Below are positions 14,724 through 23,664 of a stretch of DNA of 64,000 bases, in pieces. The notes under the pieces are model-generated. The model was not told the origin of the DNA. It made no database searches and saw only the letters and a list, made by a program, of their open reading frames with translations. Within the stretch, counting starts at the first letter, position 1. Every line of letters starts with the position of its first letter. The DNA is from an uncultured Selenomonadaceae bacterium (GTDB taxonomy: Bacteria > Bacillota > Negativicutes > Selenomonadales > Selenomonadaceae): contig CAJOMO010000003.1 in the NCBI GenBank assembly GCA_905235685.1, positions 1 through 64,000 on the forward strand, read 5' to 3'. The translations under genes were made by a program, and so were the position numbers.

Positions 14724-15974
14724 TCACTCCGTTTGCAAAATATATCTACAGTCGATTATCGGCTTATCGCCAAATTTCGGCACGCACTTAAATTCTTCCC
14801 ACGCTGTGACAATCGCAAGCACATTCGCCGCGTCATAAACTTCTCGCGCAGAATTTAAAAGCCTAATCGGAATTTCGGGATAACGTTTCGCAAATTCAGC
14901 ATTCGCCGCCGGATCGTACGCCACAATATTTTTGTAGCCCAACGACAAAATTTCTTGAATTATACGCAGCGCCGGCGTATCCCGCACGTCGTCAGAGAGC
15001 GGCTTGAAACTTAAGCCCAAAATCCCAATCGTCGAATTTGTGTTCAGATTCTTGACAATTTTTTTAGCGATAGTCGCCGGACGCTGATTATTCGTCTCGA
15101 TAACATTTTTCAAAATCTGCGGCTCAAAGCCCTTAGCCTTGCTCTGCGCGAACATCGCGTTGGTATCTTTCGGCAGACAATAGCCGCCGTAACCACAGCC
15201 AGGGTAAACGTAAGTAGTCATATTGCAATTGTTCCAGCGCTTGTCCATATGAAGAATCTTGAACGCCGCGGCAACTTCAATGTCGCCGATTGTGTCGGCA
15301 ACCTGTGCCATTTCGTTTGAATAGCTAATCAGCGTGGCAAGTAGCGTATTCGACAGATACTTGATAAATTCGCCCGTCGACGGCGTCACGCACTTAATCG
15401 GAATATTCATTGGCGCGTAAAGTTCGATAAGTTTTTCGCGCGCTTTTTCATTGTCACAGCCGATAACGATTCTGTCAGCGCCGATAAAATCTTCCCAACA
15501 ATGACCTTCGCGCAGAAATTCCGGATTATTCGCCACGGCAAAATTTTTCGAGCCGCCGGTTTTTTCGTTGACGTAAGGAATAATTTTCTCTGAAGTCGTC
15601 GAGGGCGGAATTGTCGATTTAGTAACCAGCACGCGGAATTTTTCATCAGAAACGGCGTCAATCGTCATATCGACCGCCGAAAACAAATATTTCAAATCCG
15701 CGCTGCCGTCCGCGCCGTACGGCGTCCCAACGCAATAATAAATAATTTCGCTGTCAGAAACCGCCGCCTTAATGTCGTCCGTCACGATAAAATTTTTGTT
15801 CAAATGCTCGCGCAGGACTTCATCCATTTGTTTCTCAAGGAAAGGCAAATTTCCGGCGCGAAGTGTAGCCTTGCGTTCGGCGTCAACGTCCACGCCGTAA
15901 ACTTTGTAGCCCAAATGCGCAAAGCCCAGCGCCGTCGTCAGACCCACAAATCCTAATCCAAATACAGTTATCAT
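14724..15974 (-). CDS. UDP-glucose/GDP-mannose dehydrogenase family enzyme
   Basis: 416 residues, three-domain family: N-terminal GLGFVGLTTALGFA, VTKSTIPPSTT, NPEFLREGHCWEDF, the catalytic PGCGYGGYCLPKDTNA (nucleophile Cys), and the C-terminal GLSFKPLSDDVRDTPAL. It oxidises a nucleotide hexose to its uronate, most likely UDP-glucose to UDP-glucuronate. This would feed the UXS-like decarboxylase encoded just upstream. ATG 15974 selected over a TTG two codons earlier on ribosome-site spacing. Confidence 0.93.
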   Translation of the reverse strand: MITVFGLGFVGLTTALGFAHLGYKVYGVDVDAERKATLRAGNLPFLEKQMDEVLREHLNKNFIVTDDIKAAVSDSEIIYYCVGTPYGADGSADLKYLFSAVDMTIDAVSDEKFRVLVTKSTIPPSTTSEKIIPYVNEKTGGSKNFAVANNPEFLREGHCWEDFIGADRIVIGCDNEKAREKLIELYAPMNIPIKCVTPSTGEFIKYLSNTLLATLISYSNEMAQVADTIGDIEVAAAFKILHMDKRWNNCNMTTYVYPGCGYGGYCLPKDTNAMFAQSKAKGFEPQILKNVIETNNQRPATIAKKIVKNLNTNSTIGILGLSFKPLSDDVRDTPALRIIQEILSLGYKNIVAYDPAANAEFAKRYPEIPIRLLNSAREVYDAANVLAIVTAWEEFKCVPKFGDKPIIDCRYILQTE

Positions 15975-16031
15975 TCGCAAATTCCCCTATAGCCAAATCA
16001 TTAAAAACATATCAATTACCATTCGATATTT

Positions 16032-17117
16032 TCATACCCCCCCCCGATTGAGATTTTCTTTAATGAAAGTCAAAAATCTCGTAACGCCTTCATTTACCAA
16101 AATTGTTGGATTGTAACCGAGAATTTTTTTCGCCTTGTCAATATTCGGGCAGCGGCGTTGCGGATTGTGCGTCAAATAATCTTTGTCTTCGGAAACCGCA
16201 TAGTCGATTTTTCCGCTGTAGTTGAAAATTTCGCGCCCCGCCTCACGGTAAATTTCCGCAAGTTTTACGATTGGAATTTCCGGTTTATCAATCCCGATGT
16301 TAAAATAATCGTACTTTCCGTAAAGCAAAACCTTCAGACAGCCGGCAACCGTATCGGCGATATAGCAAAAAGTCCGCGTTGGCGTGCCGCTCGACAGAAT
16401 AATTATATCTTTGCCGTCGACAATATTTTTCGCAAAATCGGCAACAACGCGCTTGTCGTTAATCTTCATTCCAGGACCATAGGCGTTGAAGAGCCGAACG
16501 ACGCCGATTGGCATTTGGTACGCCTGCGCGAAAAGCCTGCACATAGTTTCGCCAAAACGCTTGGATTCGTCATAACAGGCGCGCGGACCGGTGCAACTAA
16601 CGTTGCCGTTGTATTCTTCGCCGGTGGGAACTTCGGAAGGATCGCCGTAAATTTCGCTGGTCGAAAAAAATAAAAAGCCGCGCAGATTTTTGCCCCTGTA
16701 AAATTCGAAAAGCCGCCGCAAGCCCCAAACATTGGCGTCAAGCGTCTCAATCGGATATTGCCGGTAAAAAATCGGTGAAGCTATCGAAGCCATATGCAAA
16801 ACAAAATGGGCGTCTGCCGCCTCGGGAATATCTTCAATCCGGTCGTGAATGATATCAAATTTCCGAAAAACAATGCGCGCGTCGTCGGAAATATTTTCCT
16901 GCCATTTCGGCTGACCCATAATAAAATTGTCAAGGCAGATAACTTTTTTCAAATTCAGTTCGCTTTTAAATCTGTAAAAGAAATGCGTGAGATAAAAGCC
17001 AATCGTCCCCGCGCTTCCGGTGATTAAAATTGTACTGCCGGAAAATTTTTCGCGCTCCGTTTCCGTCAATCTGTCGAAGGTATATTTCAAATCCTGCTCA
17101 AATTGTTTGGTTATCAT
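16032..17117 (-). CDS. UDP-glucuronate decarboxylase-like SDR with 9-G tract at its end
   Basis: 361 residues. ILITGSAGTIGFYLTHFF binds NAD, and FFSTSEIYGDP plus GPRACYDESKRFGE (Tyr/Lys catalytic pair) are the UXS-type motifs. The usual product would be UDP-xylose. An extra ~28-residue N-terminal helix precedes the Rossmann start. The last codons lie in nine G at 16037-16045, giving NRGGV then stop. Eight G would give NRGGYENIEW and ten NRGGGMKISNGN, so tract length changes only the tail. ATG with GAGGT upstream, 9 bases after rfbF. Confidence 0.85.
   Translation of the reverse strand: MITKQFEQDLKYTFDRLTETEREKFSGSTILITGSAGTIGFYLTHFFYRFKSELNLKKVICLDNFIMGQPKWQENISDDARIVFRKFDIIHDRIEDIPEAADAHFVLHMASIASPIFYRQYPIETLDANVWGLRRLFEFYRGKNLRGFLFFSTSEIYGDPSEVPTGEEYNGNVSCTGPRACYDESKRFGETMCRLFAQAYQMPIGVVRLFNAYGPGMKINDKRVVADFAKNIVDGKDIIILSSGTPTRTFCYIADTVAGCLKVLLYGKYDYFNIGIDKPEIPIVKLAEIYREAGREIFNYSGKIDYAVSEDKDYLTHNPQRRCPNIDKAKKILGYNPTILVNEGVTRFLTFIKENLNRGGV
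16037..16045 (-). repeat. Poly-G tract (9 G on coding strand)
   Basis: Nine consecutive C on the plus strand span the last codons of the decarboxylase-like gene. All three frames terminate within about a dozen codons. Confidence 0.95.
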
Positions 17118-17126
17118 AATTTTACC

Positions 17127-17894
17127 TCAAGCCCAAGTTTGCCACGGCGCGCCATTTTTCCAAAGTTCCTCAAGCTTCATCTTGTCGCGCAGAGTGTCCA
17201 TACATTGCCAAAATCCCTCGTGCCGATACGCCATAACCTCGCCGTCGCCCGTCAATTTGCGCATCGGCTCTTGCTCGAACATATAATCGCCTTCGATATA
17301 ATCAAAGACTTTCGCGCTCAAAACCATATAACCCGCGTTGATATAGCCAACGTCTTCTTTGGATTTTTCGCGAAACGCCAAAACTTTGTCGCCGTCGAAA
17401 TCCAAATAGCCAAATCTGCTCTCGGGCTTAACCGCAGTTATCGTGCAAATTTTTCCGTGCGATTCGTGGAACTTCACCAGCGCCGAAATATCTACGTCAG
17501 AAACGCCGTCGCCGTACGTCAGCATAAAATTTTCTTCGGTAATGTACGGCTGAATTTTTTTCACGCGCCCGCCCGTCGTCGTGCTGTAGCCGGTATCCAC
17601 AACCGTAACTTTCCAATCCTCGGAAAAATTATTGTGGACTTTAATTCGATTCTCGCCGCGAAAATCAAAAGTTATATCGCTGTTGTGCAGGGCGTAATCG
17701 GCAAAATATTCTTTGATGATGCGCTGCTTGTAACCGGCGCAAATCACAAACTCGTTGAAACCGAAATGCGCGTATTCCTTCATAATGTGCCACAAAATAG
17801 GATGTCCGCCAATTTCAATCATCGGCTTTGGGATAAGCTGAGATTCTTCACTAATCCGCGTGCCAAATCCGCCCGCCAAAATTACAACTTTCAA
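17127..17894 (-). CDS. rfbF: Glucose-1-phosphate cytidylyltransferase
   Basis: 255 residues making CDP-glucose from CTP and glucose 1-phosphate, the entry step to CDP-3,6-dideoxyhexoses. KVVILAGGFGTRISEESQ, IPKPMIEIGG, ILWHIMKEYAHFG, LTYGDGVSDVDI, GYINAGYMV and EGFWQCMDTLRDK match RfbF/DdhA closely. TTG at 17894 is preceded by AAGGAG, while an upstream TTG would place this site inside the gene. It heads a five- to six-gene operon from the promoter at 17928. A CDP-glucose 4,6-dehydratase is expected but not identified here. Confidence 0.92.
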   Translation of the reverse strand: MKVVILAGGFGTRISEESQLIPKPMIEIGGHPILWHIMKEYAHFGFNEFVICAGYKQRIIKEYFADYALHNSDITFDFRGENRIKVHNNFSEDWKVTVVDTGYSTTTGGRVKKIQPYITEENFMLTYGDGVSDVDISALVKFHESHGKICTITAVKPESRFGYLDFDGDKVLAFREKSKEDVGYINAGYMVLSAKVFDYIEGDYMFEQEPMRKLTGDGEVMAYRHEGFWQCMDTLRDKMKLEELWKNGAPWQTWA

Positions 17895-17927
17895 GTCGAT
17901 TCTCCTTTGCAAAAAAATATCGATGAA

Positions 17928-17956
17928 ATTTTAACATTCCACCGAAAAATTATCAA
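17928..17956 (-). promoter_or_regulatory. Promoter of the nucleotide-sugar operon
   Basis: On the minus strand TTGATA and TAAAAT are exactly 17 bp apart, about 35 bases before the rfbF start. The -10 lies in an imperfect inverted repeat that could be an operator. Confidence 0.7.
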
Positions 17957-17970
17957 CAAAATAAATTTTT

Positions 17971-18096
17971 TTAAACCGGCGTCGGATTCGAATTATTTAA
18001 AATCGGCGCAGGATTTTCTTTCGCTAAAATTATTGGCTCTTCCGGAATTTTCTTTGCAAGTTCAATCCGCGAGCTGTTATTTGTGCTGAAATTCAT
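17971..18096 (-). pseudogene. Duplicated FtsH C-terminal tail ORF (41 residues)
   Basis: Encodes a peptide from MNFSTNNSSRIELAKK to NPTPV that mirrors the FtsH tail ending NPTPI. It has its own ATG by chance and a promoter copy 22 bases upstream, but no ribosome site. It keeps the frame and an almost unchanged last 25 residues, while the first ~10 have diverged. I regard it as a decaying duplication product. Translation is possible but unsupported. Confidence 0.7.
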
Positions 18097-18117
18097 TTGC
18101 AAAAAAATATCGGTGAA

Positions 18118-18146
18118 ATTTTAACATTCCACCGAAAAATTATCAA
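18118..18146 (-). promoter_or_regulatory. Second copy of the TTGATA/TAAAAT promoter
   Basis: The duplicate of the rfbF promoter lies directly after the ftsH stop with the same 17-bp spacing. It would transcribe through the tail-ORF copy toward rfbF. Confidence 0.6.
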
Positions 18147-18156
18147 CCGCAAATTT

Positions 18157-20058
18157 TTAAATCGGCGTCGGATTCGAATTGTTCAAAATCGGCGCAGGAT
18201 TTTCTTTCGCCAAAATTATTGGCTCGTCCGGAATTTTTTTAGTGAGCTCAATCATTGGGCTATCGACTGTGCCGAAAACAATTTCTTTGAGCTCCGCCGC
18301 CGTCAAAGTTTCTTTGTCAATCAACATCTGCGCGATTCTGTCAAGTTTATCGCGATTCTCATTGATAATCGTCCGGCAAGATTCGTAAGCCTCTTCCATA
18401 TATTTGTGAACTTCCTTGTCAATTTCGCCGGCAACTTCCTCTGAATAATTGCGCTGATTTTGCCCGAAATACATTTGCGTTTGGTCGCTGCCGTAAGCCA
18501 CAGGACCGAGAACGTCGCTCATACCGTATTGCATAATCATTGAGCGGACAATCCGGCTCGCCTGCTGAATATCCTGCGAAGCGCCGGTTGAAATTTCATT
18601 CAAAACAATTTCCTCGGCAACGCGCCCGCCCATTGCCACCTTCAGCCTGTCCAAAAGTTCAGAGCGCGTGGCGTAATTCCTGTCTTCCTTCGGCAACATC
18701 AGCGTATAACCGCCAGCCCGCCCGCGCGGAATGATCGTAACTTTGTGAACGGGGTCGGCGTGTTTCAACATCATACCAACCAGCGCGTGCCCGCCTTCGT
18801 GATAAGCCGTCAATTTCTTTTCGTCGTCGCTCATAACTTTGGATTTGCGCTCCGGTCCCGCCATGACGCGCTCAATCGATTCTTCAAGCTCAAGCATATT
18901 AATTTCGTGCTTATTGCGCCGCGCCGCCAAAAGTGCCGCTTCATTAACCAAATTAGCCAAATCTGCGCCCGTGAAGCCAGGCGTCCGCCGCGCTAACACG
19001 TCTAAATCAACGTCTTTGCCAATCGGCTTGCCTTTGGAATGAACTTTCAAAATCGCAATTCTGCCGGTGATATCGGGCTTGTCAACGACAATCTGTCTGT
19101 CAAATCTGCCTGGTCTTAAAAGCGCCTGGTCAAGGATATCGGGGCGATTCGTGGCGGCGATTATGATTATGCCTTCGTTCGCCGCAAAGCCGTCCATTTC
19201 AACCAAAAGCTGATTCAAAGTCTGTTCGCGTTCGTCGTGCCCGCCGCTGAAACCCGCGCCGCGTTGCCTGCCGACTGCGTCAATTTCGTCAATGAAGATT
19301 ATACACGGCGAATTTTTCTTAGCCTGCGCGAATAAATCACGAACACGCGACGCACCCACGCCTACGAACATTTCAACGAAATCTGAGCCGCTGATTGAGA
19401 AAAATGCTACGCCCGCTTCGCCCGCAACAGCCTTTGCCAATAAAGTTTTGCCCGTGCCTGGAGGACCGAAAAGCAAAACGCCCTTAGGAATGCGCGCGCC
19501 CAAATCGTTAAACTTTTTCGGGTGCTTGAGAAATTCGACAACCTCCTGGAGTTCTTCCTTAGCTTCGTCCGCGCCCGCCACGTCGTTGAAAGTGACTTTG
19601 ACTTTGTCGCCGCTTGCCATTTTCGCCCGACTTTTGCCGAATGACATTACCTTACTGCCCGTGCCGTGCGTCTGATTCATTATGAAAAACCACACGCCGA
19701 CTAAAATTAAAATTGGCAAAAATGACGAAAGGAGCGTCACCCACCACGGCGGCTCTTTGGGATTTTGTGCAATTATTTCGACGCCGGCAGTTTCCAATTT
19801 CGTTACAAGCGCATCGTCGCCTATCGGGAAATCCGGCGCTGTCGTGTTAAATTCTGTGCCGTCTTTGCGCGTGGCTTTGATTGCATTTCTGGTTAAGACG
19901 ACCTTTGAAACTTCGCCCGATTCTACGCGTTGCAAAAATTGTGAATAGCTCAATTCTTCGATTGTCACCTGCGGCTTCACTGAAAAATAATCATACGCCG
20001 TTATCGCAACGAATATCACCAACAAATAAAAGCCGACGTTGCGTAAAAAATTATTCAA
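18157..20058 (-). CDS. ftsH: ATP-dependent zinc metalloprotease FtsH
   Basis: 633-residue membrane AAA+ protease. Two N-terminal membrane segments (about residues 7-25 and 107-127) flank a periplasmic domain. Walker A GPPGTGKT, pore motif region [17 protein letters not shown], Walker [12 protein letters not shown], second region of homology [20 protein letters not shown] and zinc site HEGGH follow. TTG start with GGAG upstream. It ends the ftsB-S1-tilS-hpt-ftsH order known from Firmicutes. Its 3' end is duplicated just downstream. Confidence 0.97.
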   Translation of the reverse strand: MNNFLRNVGFYLLVIFVAITAYDYFSVKPQVTIEELSYSQFLQRVESGEVSKVVLTRNAIKATRKDGTEFNTTAPDFPIGDDALVTKLETAGVEIIAQNPKEPPWWVTLLSSFLPILILVGVWFFIMNQTHGTGSKVMSFGKSRAKMASGDKVKVTFNDVAGADEAKEELQEVVEFLKHPKKFNDLGARIPKGVLLFGPPGTGKTLLAKAVAGEAGVAFFSISGSDFVEMFVGVGASRVRDLFAQAKKNSPCIIFIDEIDAVGRQRGAGFSGGHDEREQTLNQLLVEMDGFAANEGIIIIAATNRPDILDQALLRPGRFDRQIVVDKPDITGRIAILKVHSKGKPIGKDVDLDVLARRTPGFTGADLANLVNEAALLAARRNKHEINMLELEESIERVMAGPERKSKVMSDDEKKLTAYHEGGHALVGMMLKHADPVHKVTIIPRGRAGGYTLMLPKEDRNYATRSELLDRLKVAMGGRVAEEIVLNEISTGASQDIQQASRIVRSMIMQYGMSDVLGPVAYGSDQTQMYFGQNQRNYSEEVAGEIDKEVHKYMEEAYESCRTIINENRDKLDRIAQMLIDKETLTAAELKEIVFGTVDSPMIELTKKIPDEPIILAKENPAPILNNSNPTPI

Positions 20059-20081
20059 TAGAAAACGCTCCTTTAACCAAA

Positions 20082-20648
20082 TTATTTACCGGAATAAACG
20101 CTGCGTTTCAAAATTCCGAGATACGGCAAATTCCGGTAGTGCTGTGCGAAATCCAATCCGTAACCGACAATAAATTCGTCGGGAACTTCAAAGCCGGTAT
20201 AATCAACGTTGACGTCGACTTTGCGGCGCGAAGGCTTATCCAACAGCGCGCAAACTTTAACGCTGTTAGCGCCCTTGTCCTTGAAATAATTCACCAGATA
20301 ATTCATCGTCGTGCCGGAGTCAATAATATCTTCAATCAGCAGAATATCGCGCCCGCGCGGGTCGTTGTCCAGATTTTTCAAAATGTTAACCTTGCCGCTC
20401 GTGTGAGTATTCGCGTCGTAGCTTGAGGCGATCATAAAATCGAAATGCACAGGAATTGACAGGCGGCGTACCAAATCTGTATAAAAAATAACCGCGCCGT
20501 TCAAAATCCCGACCGTCAACAGCGGCTTTGAAATATCTTTGTAATCGGCGCTGATTTTGTCGCTGAGCTCTTTGCAGCGCGCCGCAATTTCCTCCTCGCT
20601 GTACAGTACCTTTTCGATATAATCTTCTTTAGTTTTCAATTTAACCAT
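20082..20648 (-). CDS. hpt: Hypoxanthine phosphoribosyltransferase
   Basis: 188 residues salvaging hypoxanthine/guanine with PRPP to IMP/GMP. The PRPP loop is [26 protein letters not shown], the flexible loop near [11 protein letters not shown], and the C-terminal [19 protein letters not shown] are standard. It sits between tilS and ftsH as in Bacillus, seven bases after tilS. Confidence 0.96.
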   Translation of the reverse strand: MVKLKTKEDYIEKVLYSEEEIAARCKELSDKISADYKDISKPLLTVGILNGAVIFYTDLVRRLSIPVHFDFMIASSYDANTHTSGKVNILKNLDNDPRGRDILLIEDIIDSGTTMNYLVNYFKDKGANSVKVCALLDKPSRRKVDVNVDYTGFEVPDEFIVGYGLDFAQHYRNLPYLGILKRSVYSGK

Positions 20649-20654
20649 CCCTCT

Positions 20655-21626
20655 CTAAAAATTTTGCGTGATTGTTAATTTGCCGCGCCTCAAATCTGCG
20701 CGAAGGTTTTTGGGAAGTTCGACGCCGGATAAATTATTTGCCAAAACTTTTCTCAGCGCCTCGAAATGCACAAAGCCCAAATCCTTGACGCCGCCGCAAC
20801 TTTCAGCAACAAATTTTTTGATAACGCCGCGCTGAAGTGTCACGTGCAATTTCAAAAATTCGTCGCGCAGGACTGATTTATTTTGGACGACGGCAGGGTA
20901 AATTTTTTCAATTTCTGCCTTAATAAAGTCTGAATCAGCGGCGGCAGTTTCGCCAAATCTGCAAAGCGTTTCGACAATCGCCGGATTAAAATTTTCAAGC
21001 GCGGGTAAAAGTTCCAGTCGAATTTTATTGCGCGTGGCGATTGCGTCAAAATTCGTGGCGTCGACGCGCGGGATTAAATTTCTTTCGCGGCAGTAATTTT
21101 CAAGTTCAGATTTTTTGAAACGAAGTAGCGGGCGAATCAGCAAACCGTAGGGCGAACTCGCGCAGAATTTCATTGCCGAAAGTCCGTCCAAAGTCGAGCC
21201 GCGCATTAGCCGCATTAAAATCGTTTCCGCTTGATCGTTGGCGTGGTGAGCTAAGGCTATTGCGTCGAAATTTAATTGTCGCCGAATTTCCGATAAAAAT
21301 TCATAGCGCAATTTACGCGCCGCCGTCTCGACAGAAATTTTATTTTCCGCCGCAAAATTAGCCACTTCGCCGCTTTTACAAAAAAATTCAACGCCCAAAT
21401 CCTTAGCAAAACTTTCAACAAAATTGGCGTCGTCAAGCGAATCTTGCCCGCGTAAGCCGTGTTCGTAATGCGCAATGCAAATTTCCAGTTTGAAACGTTG
21501 CCGCGCCCGATTAATTAAATCCGCCAACGCAAGTGAATCTGCGCCGCCCGATACTGCCACGACGATTTTTTTCACAGGAAAAATTTTTTCAGCCTGGCAG
21601 GTGTCAATGAATTTTCCTATCAACAA
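20655..21626 (-). CDS. tilS: tRNA(Ile)-lysidine synthase
   Basis: 323 residues that convert C34 of the AUA-reading tRNA(Ile) to lysidine. The PP-loop is VAVSGGADSLALADL. IAHYEHGLRGQDSLDDANFV, ETAARKLRYEFL and LAHHANDQAETILMRLMRGS are the family core, and the shorter C-terminal part fits small TilS forms. TTG start after GGGGGTG. A telomere-like repeat (21641-21723) separates it from the S1 gene. Confidence 0.95.
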   Translation of the reverse strand: MLIGKFIDTCQAEKIFPVKKIVVAVSGGADSLALADLINRARQRFKLEICIAHYEHGLRGQDSLDDANFVESFAKDLGVEFFCKSGEVANFAAENKISVETAARKLRYEFLSEIRRQLNFDAIALAHHANDQAETILMRLMRGSTLDGLSAMKFCASSPYGLLIRPLLRFKKSELENYCRERNLIPRVDATNFDAIATRNKIRLELLPALENFNPAIVETLCRFGETAAADSDFIKAEIEKIYPAVVQNKSVLRDEFLKLHVTLQRGVIKKFVAESCGGVKDLGFVHFEALRKVLANNLSGVELPKNLRADLRRGKLTITQNF

Positions 21627-21640
21627 AAAGCACCCCCTGA

Positions 21641-21723
21641 TTAGGGTTTAGGGGTTAGGGGATAGGGGTTAGGGAAGTTGCGCTAATCCCTATATCCTAT
21701 TTCCTAAATCCTTATTCCTAAAA
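21641..21723. repeat. Telomere-like TTAGGG inverted repeat
   Basis: The left arm has five G-tracts (GGG, GGGG, GGGG, GGGG, GGG) spaced by TTTA, TTA, ATA and TTA. After a short loop the right arm (CTAATCCC, TATCC, TTCC, AATCC, TTCC) is broadly complementary. The G-rich plus strand could form a G-quadruplex. Related copies lie at 26416, 27686, 43436 and 53412, with single arms at 36403 and 39229. Confidence 0.85.
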
Positions 21724-21733
21724 CAAGGGGCGG

Positions 21734-22174
21734 CTAGTCCGAACGTCTCGAGCCGCGACCGCCGCGCTTTGAGTCCGTTTTGCGTTTTAAATCTGTCAGT
21801 CTTTCGTCGCTGTCTTTCAGGAATTTGGATAATTTGTCTTCGAATGAGGCTGACATTTGCCGGTTGTTCGGTCTGTGTTCACCGCGCCCCGCAGGTTTGC
21901 CCTTTGAGCCGCGAAAGCCCCTGTCCGCGTCTTGACTTTGCGGCTTCATTTTTTTTATCGACAGCGCAATTTTGCCGTTTTGGTCAATTGTGATAACCTT
22001 TGCTTGAACGGTGTCGCCTTCTTTGAGAAAATCGCTCACGGAATTAACGTATTCGTCGGCAACTTCGGAAATGTGAATAAGTCCGACTTTGCCGTCCCCC
22101 AAATCAACGAAAGCACCAAAATTCATAATGCGCGTAACTTTACCTTCAACTACGCTGCCCAATTCTATTGCCAA
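21734..22174 (-). CDS. S1-domain RNA-binding protein (YabR-like)
   Basis: 146 residues. The first ~72 form one S1 domain (EGKVTRIMNFGAFVDLGDGK, GLIHISEVADEYV, VKVITIDQNGKIALS in order), and the rest is a charged disordered tail rich in Arg, Gly and Lys ending in SKRGGRGSRRSD. Same position as yabR in Bacillus, between the divIC-type gene and tilS. It probably binds RNA. TTG start with GGAGG. Basic tail suggests ribosome or nucleic acid contact. Confidence 0.88.
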   Translation of the reverse strand: MAIELGSVVEGKVTRIMNFGAFVDLGDGKVGLIHISEVADEYVNSVSDFLKEGDTVQAKVITIDQNGKIALSIKKMKPQSQDADRGFRGSKGKPAGRGEHRPNNRQMSASFEDKLSKFLKDSDERLTDLKRKTDSKRGGRGSRRSD

Positions 22175-22204
22175 AATACCGTCCTCCCCGAAATTTTTTA
22201 TAAA

Positions 22205-22480
22205 TTAATGCGCAACTTGATACGGGAGTTCGCCGTCTCTGGCGAGCCCAAGATCTTCGCGCGCAATTTTTTCAATGTTATCCAGATTTTGAAGTTCCTC
22301 GTATTCTTTGCGCAATTTGTCATTTTCAGCCTGCGCCGCCGCCAATTTTTTATCGGCGATTCGCTGACTTTCGCTAACCTGCGATAAATGCAGCTGCTGC
22401 GAAATTAACACCGTGCCGAAATATGCGAATACCACCAGCATTAAAACCGTGAACCAGCTGAAACCTCTTCGCCTTTCCAT
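22205..22480 (-). CDS. Septum formation initiator (FtsB/DivIC-like)
   Basis: 91 residues: basic N-terminus, one membrane segment (about 8-25, FSWFTVLMLVVFAYFGTVLI), then a periplasmic coiled coil (QRIADKKLAAAQAENDKL) ending with IAREDLGLARDGEL, the family signature. It acts in the divisome with FtsL and FtsQ. ATG 22480 has GGAGGGG at ideal distance. Confidence 0.9.
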   Translation of the reverse strand: MERRRGFSWFTVLMLVVFAYFGTVLISQQLHLSQVSESQRIADKKLAAAQAENDKLRKEYEELQNLDNIEKIAREDLGLARDGELPYQVAH

Positions 22481-22538
22481 AAATCGCCCCTCCAGCAATT
22501 TTTTTAATCATACCAGCTTAAGCGAAATTTCGCAAGTT

Positions 22539-23649
22539 TTAATAATTTTCCGCGTAAACAATGCCTTTGCGTAAATCCGCCGTTTCCCAAATTTTGTTGT
22601 CAAATAAAAAAATCATATAACCCTCACTCGTCCAAGTTTTATAACCATATCTTTGAAAAATAGATTTAATCTGCAGCGCGTCATTAAAATTGTGATAACT
22701 GCACACCGAAGCTTTAACCTTGCAGCTTGATAAAATCTTCCGCGCGCCGCGAAGTGCAGCGGGTTCAGCGCCTTCAATTTCCATCTTTAGAAAAACATTT
22801 TTGTTATTTGGAATATTAATTGCTTCATCTAATGTTATACTGCCCCCCCGTTTGGTCAGAAACAGCTTTAGGAATTAATTTTACTTTATCCCAACAATCT
22901 TTAAACGAAAAATACAGCGGCGTAAACCAATTTTGATCCATTTCAAAAAGATAGACTTGTGAACAGATATCAACGTAGCGCAACGCAAAATTTCCTTCAC
23001 AAACTCCGGCGTCAATCAAAACGTCGCCTTCGTTGATTTTATGCTCTCCCTTGATATATAAATGTGGTGAAGTTGGAACTTGCTCGCGCAGAACGTCAGT
23101 TGCGTAACTTTTACCATCGGGAGATTTAAGAAAATTTTTATTTGCAGGGAAATACATTCGCCGCGTTTTATCTTCGATAGTTTTAAAATTTATGTACGGC
23201 AAGCCGCAAGTTTCATCCAAAAAAACTTCATCAAGGGTATGTGGAACATTTGCCAAATATTGATTAAAAATGGAAAGTTCGCGCGGCGTCCGCCAATACG
23301 ACAAAATCTCTTGAATGGCGGGGTCGTTAATATCTTCGTATTTTTTAATCATAATTTGTTGTAGCAGCCAATAAATGGTTCTGGATTTATGAGGAGGGAT
23401 ATTTAATTTAATCAACGTACTTACTATCATTTGAGCGATATCTTCATTAGCGTCAATCAAGGCGAGGTCATAATCTAAAAAATTAATATAATCAACGGGA
23501 TAAATTGTGTAGTCTTCAATTTTTTCAAAAAGTCTTTTATAGTCAAGGGAAACAAAGCCAACCAAATTGCAATCTAATTTTTTTATCGCATTAAAAGCGA
23601 AATCATAATTTTTAGCTTGTTCGGTATAAGCCAGAATAATTAAATTCAA
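22539..23649 (-). CDS. FkbM-family methyltransferase, split at a 7-G tract
   Basis: Two frames make one protein. The first (22825-23649) runs to GDVLIDAGVCEGNFALRYVD, the SAM-binding motif I, and stops at QYNIR just after the tract. The second contains LKMEIEGAEPAALRGARKIL, the FkbM motif, and ends IVYAENY. The tract at 22843-22849 has seven G on the coding strand. Six G would give SDQTGGSITLDEA followed by the FkbM motif and a 369-residue enzyme, so this copy is one base out of frame. Residues 1-~190 are an unrecognised nucleotide-sugar- or acceptor-type domain. FkbM enzymes O-methylate sugars of surface glycans. TTG start 23649 has a distant GGAG and is less certain. Confidence 0.82.
22843..22849 (-). 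repeat. Poly-G tract (7 G on coding strand)
   Basis: Seven C on the plus strand at about codon 267 of the FkbM gene. Deleting one restores the frame into the FkbM motif. Confidence 0.9.
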
Positions 23650-23664
23650 AATTTTTTCACGCTC

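Larger units (their letters stand above)
17906..18285 (-). repeat. 190-bp tandem duplication of the ftsH 3' end
   Basis: Sequence 18096-18285, with the ftsH tail and its downstream bases, is repeated at 17906-18095 with clear divergence (roughly one base in eight or more) and small indels. Each copy holds the tail codons, a spacer and a TTGATA-N17-TAAAAT promoter. Around the -10 lies an imperfect inverted repeat, GGTGaAAT..ATTcCACC. Confidence 0.9.
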
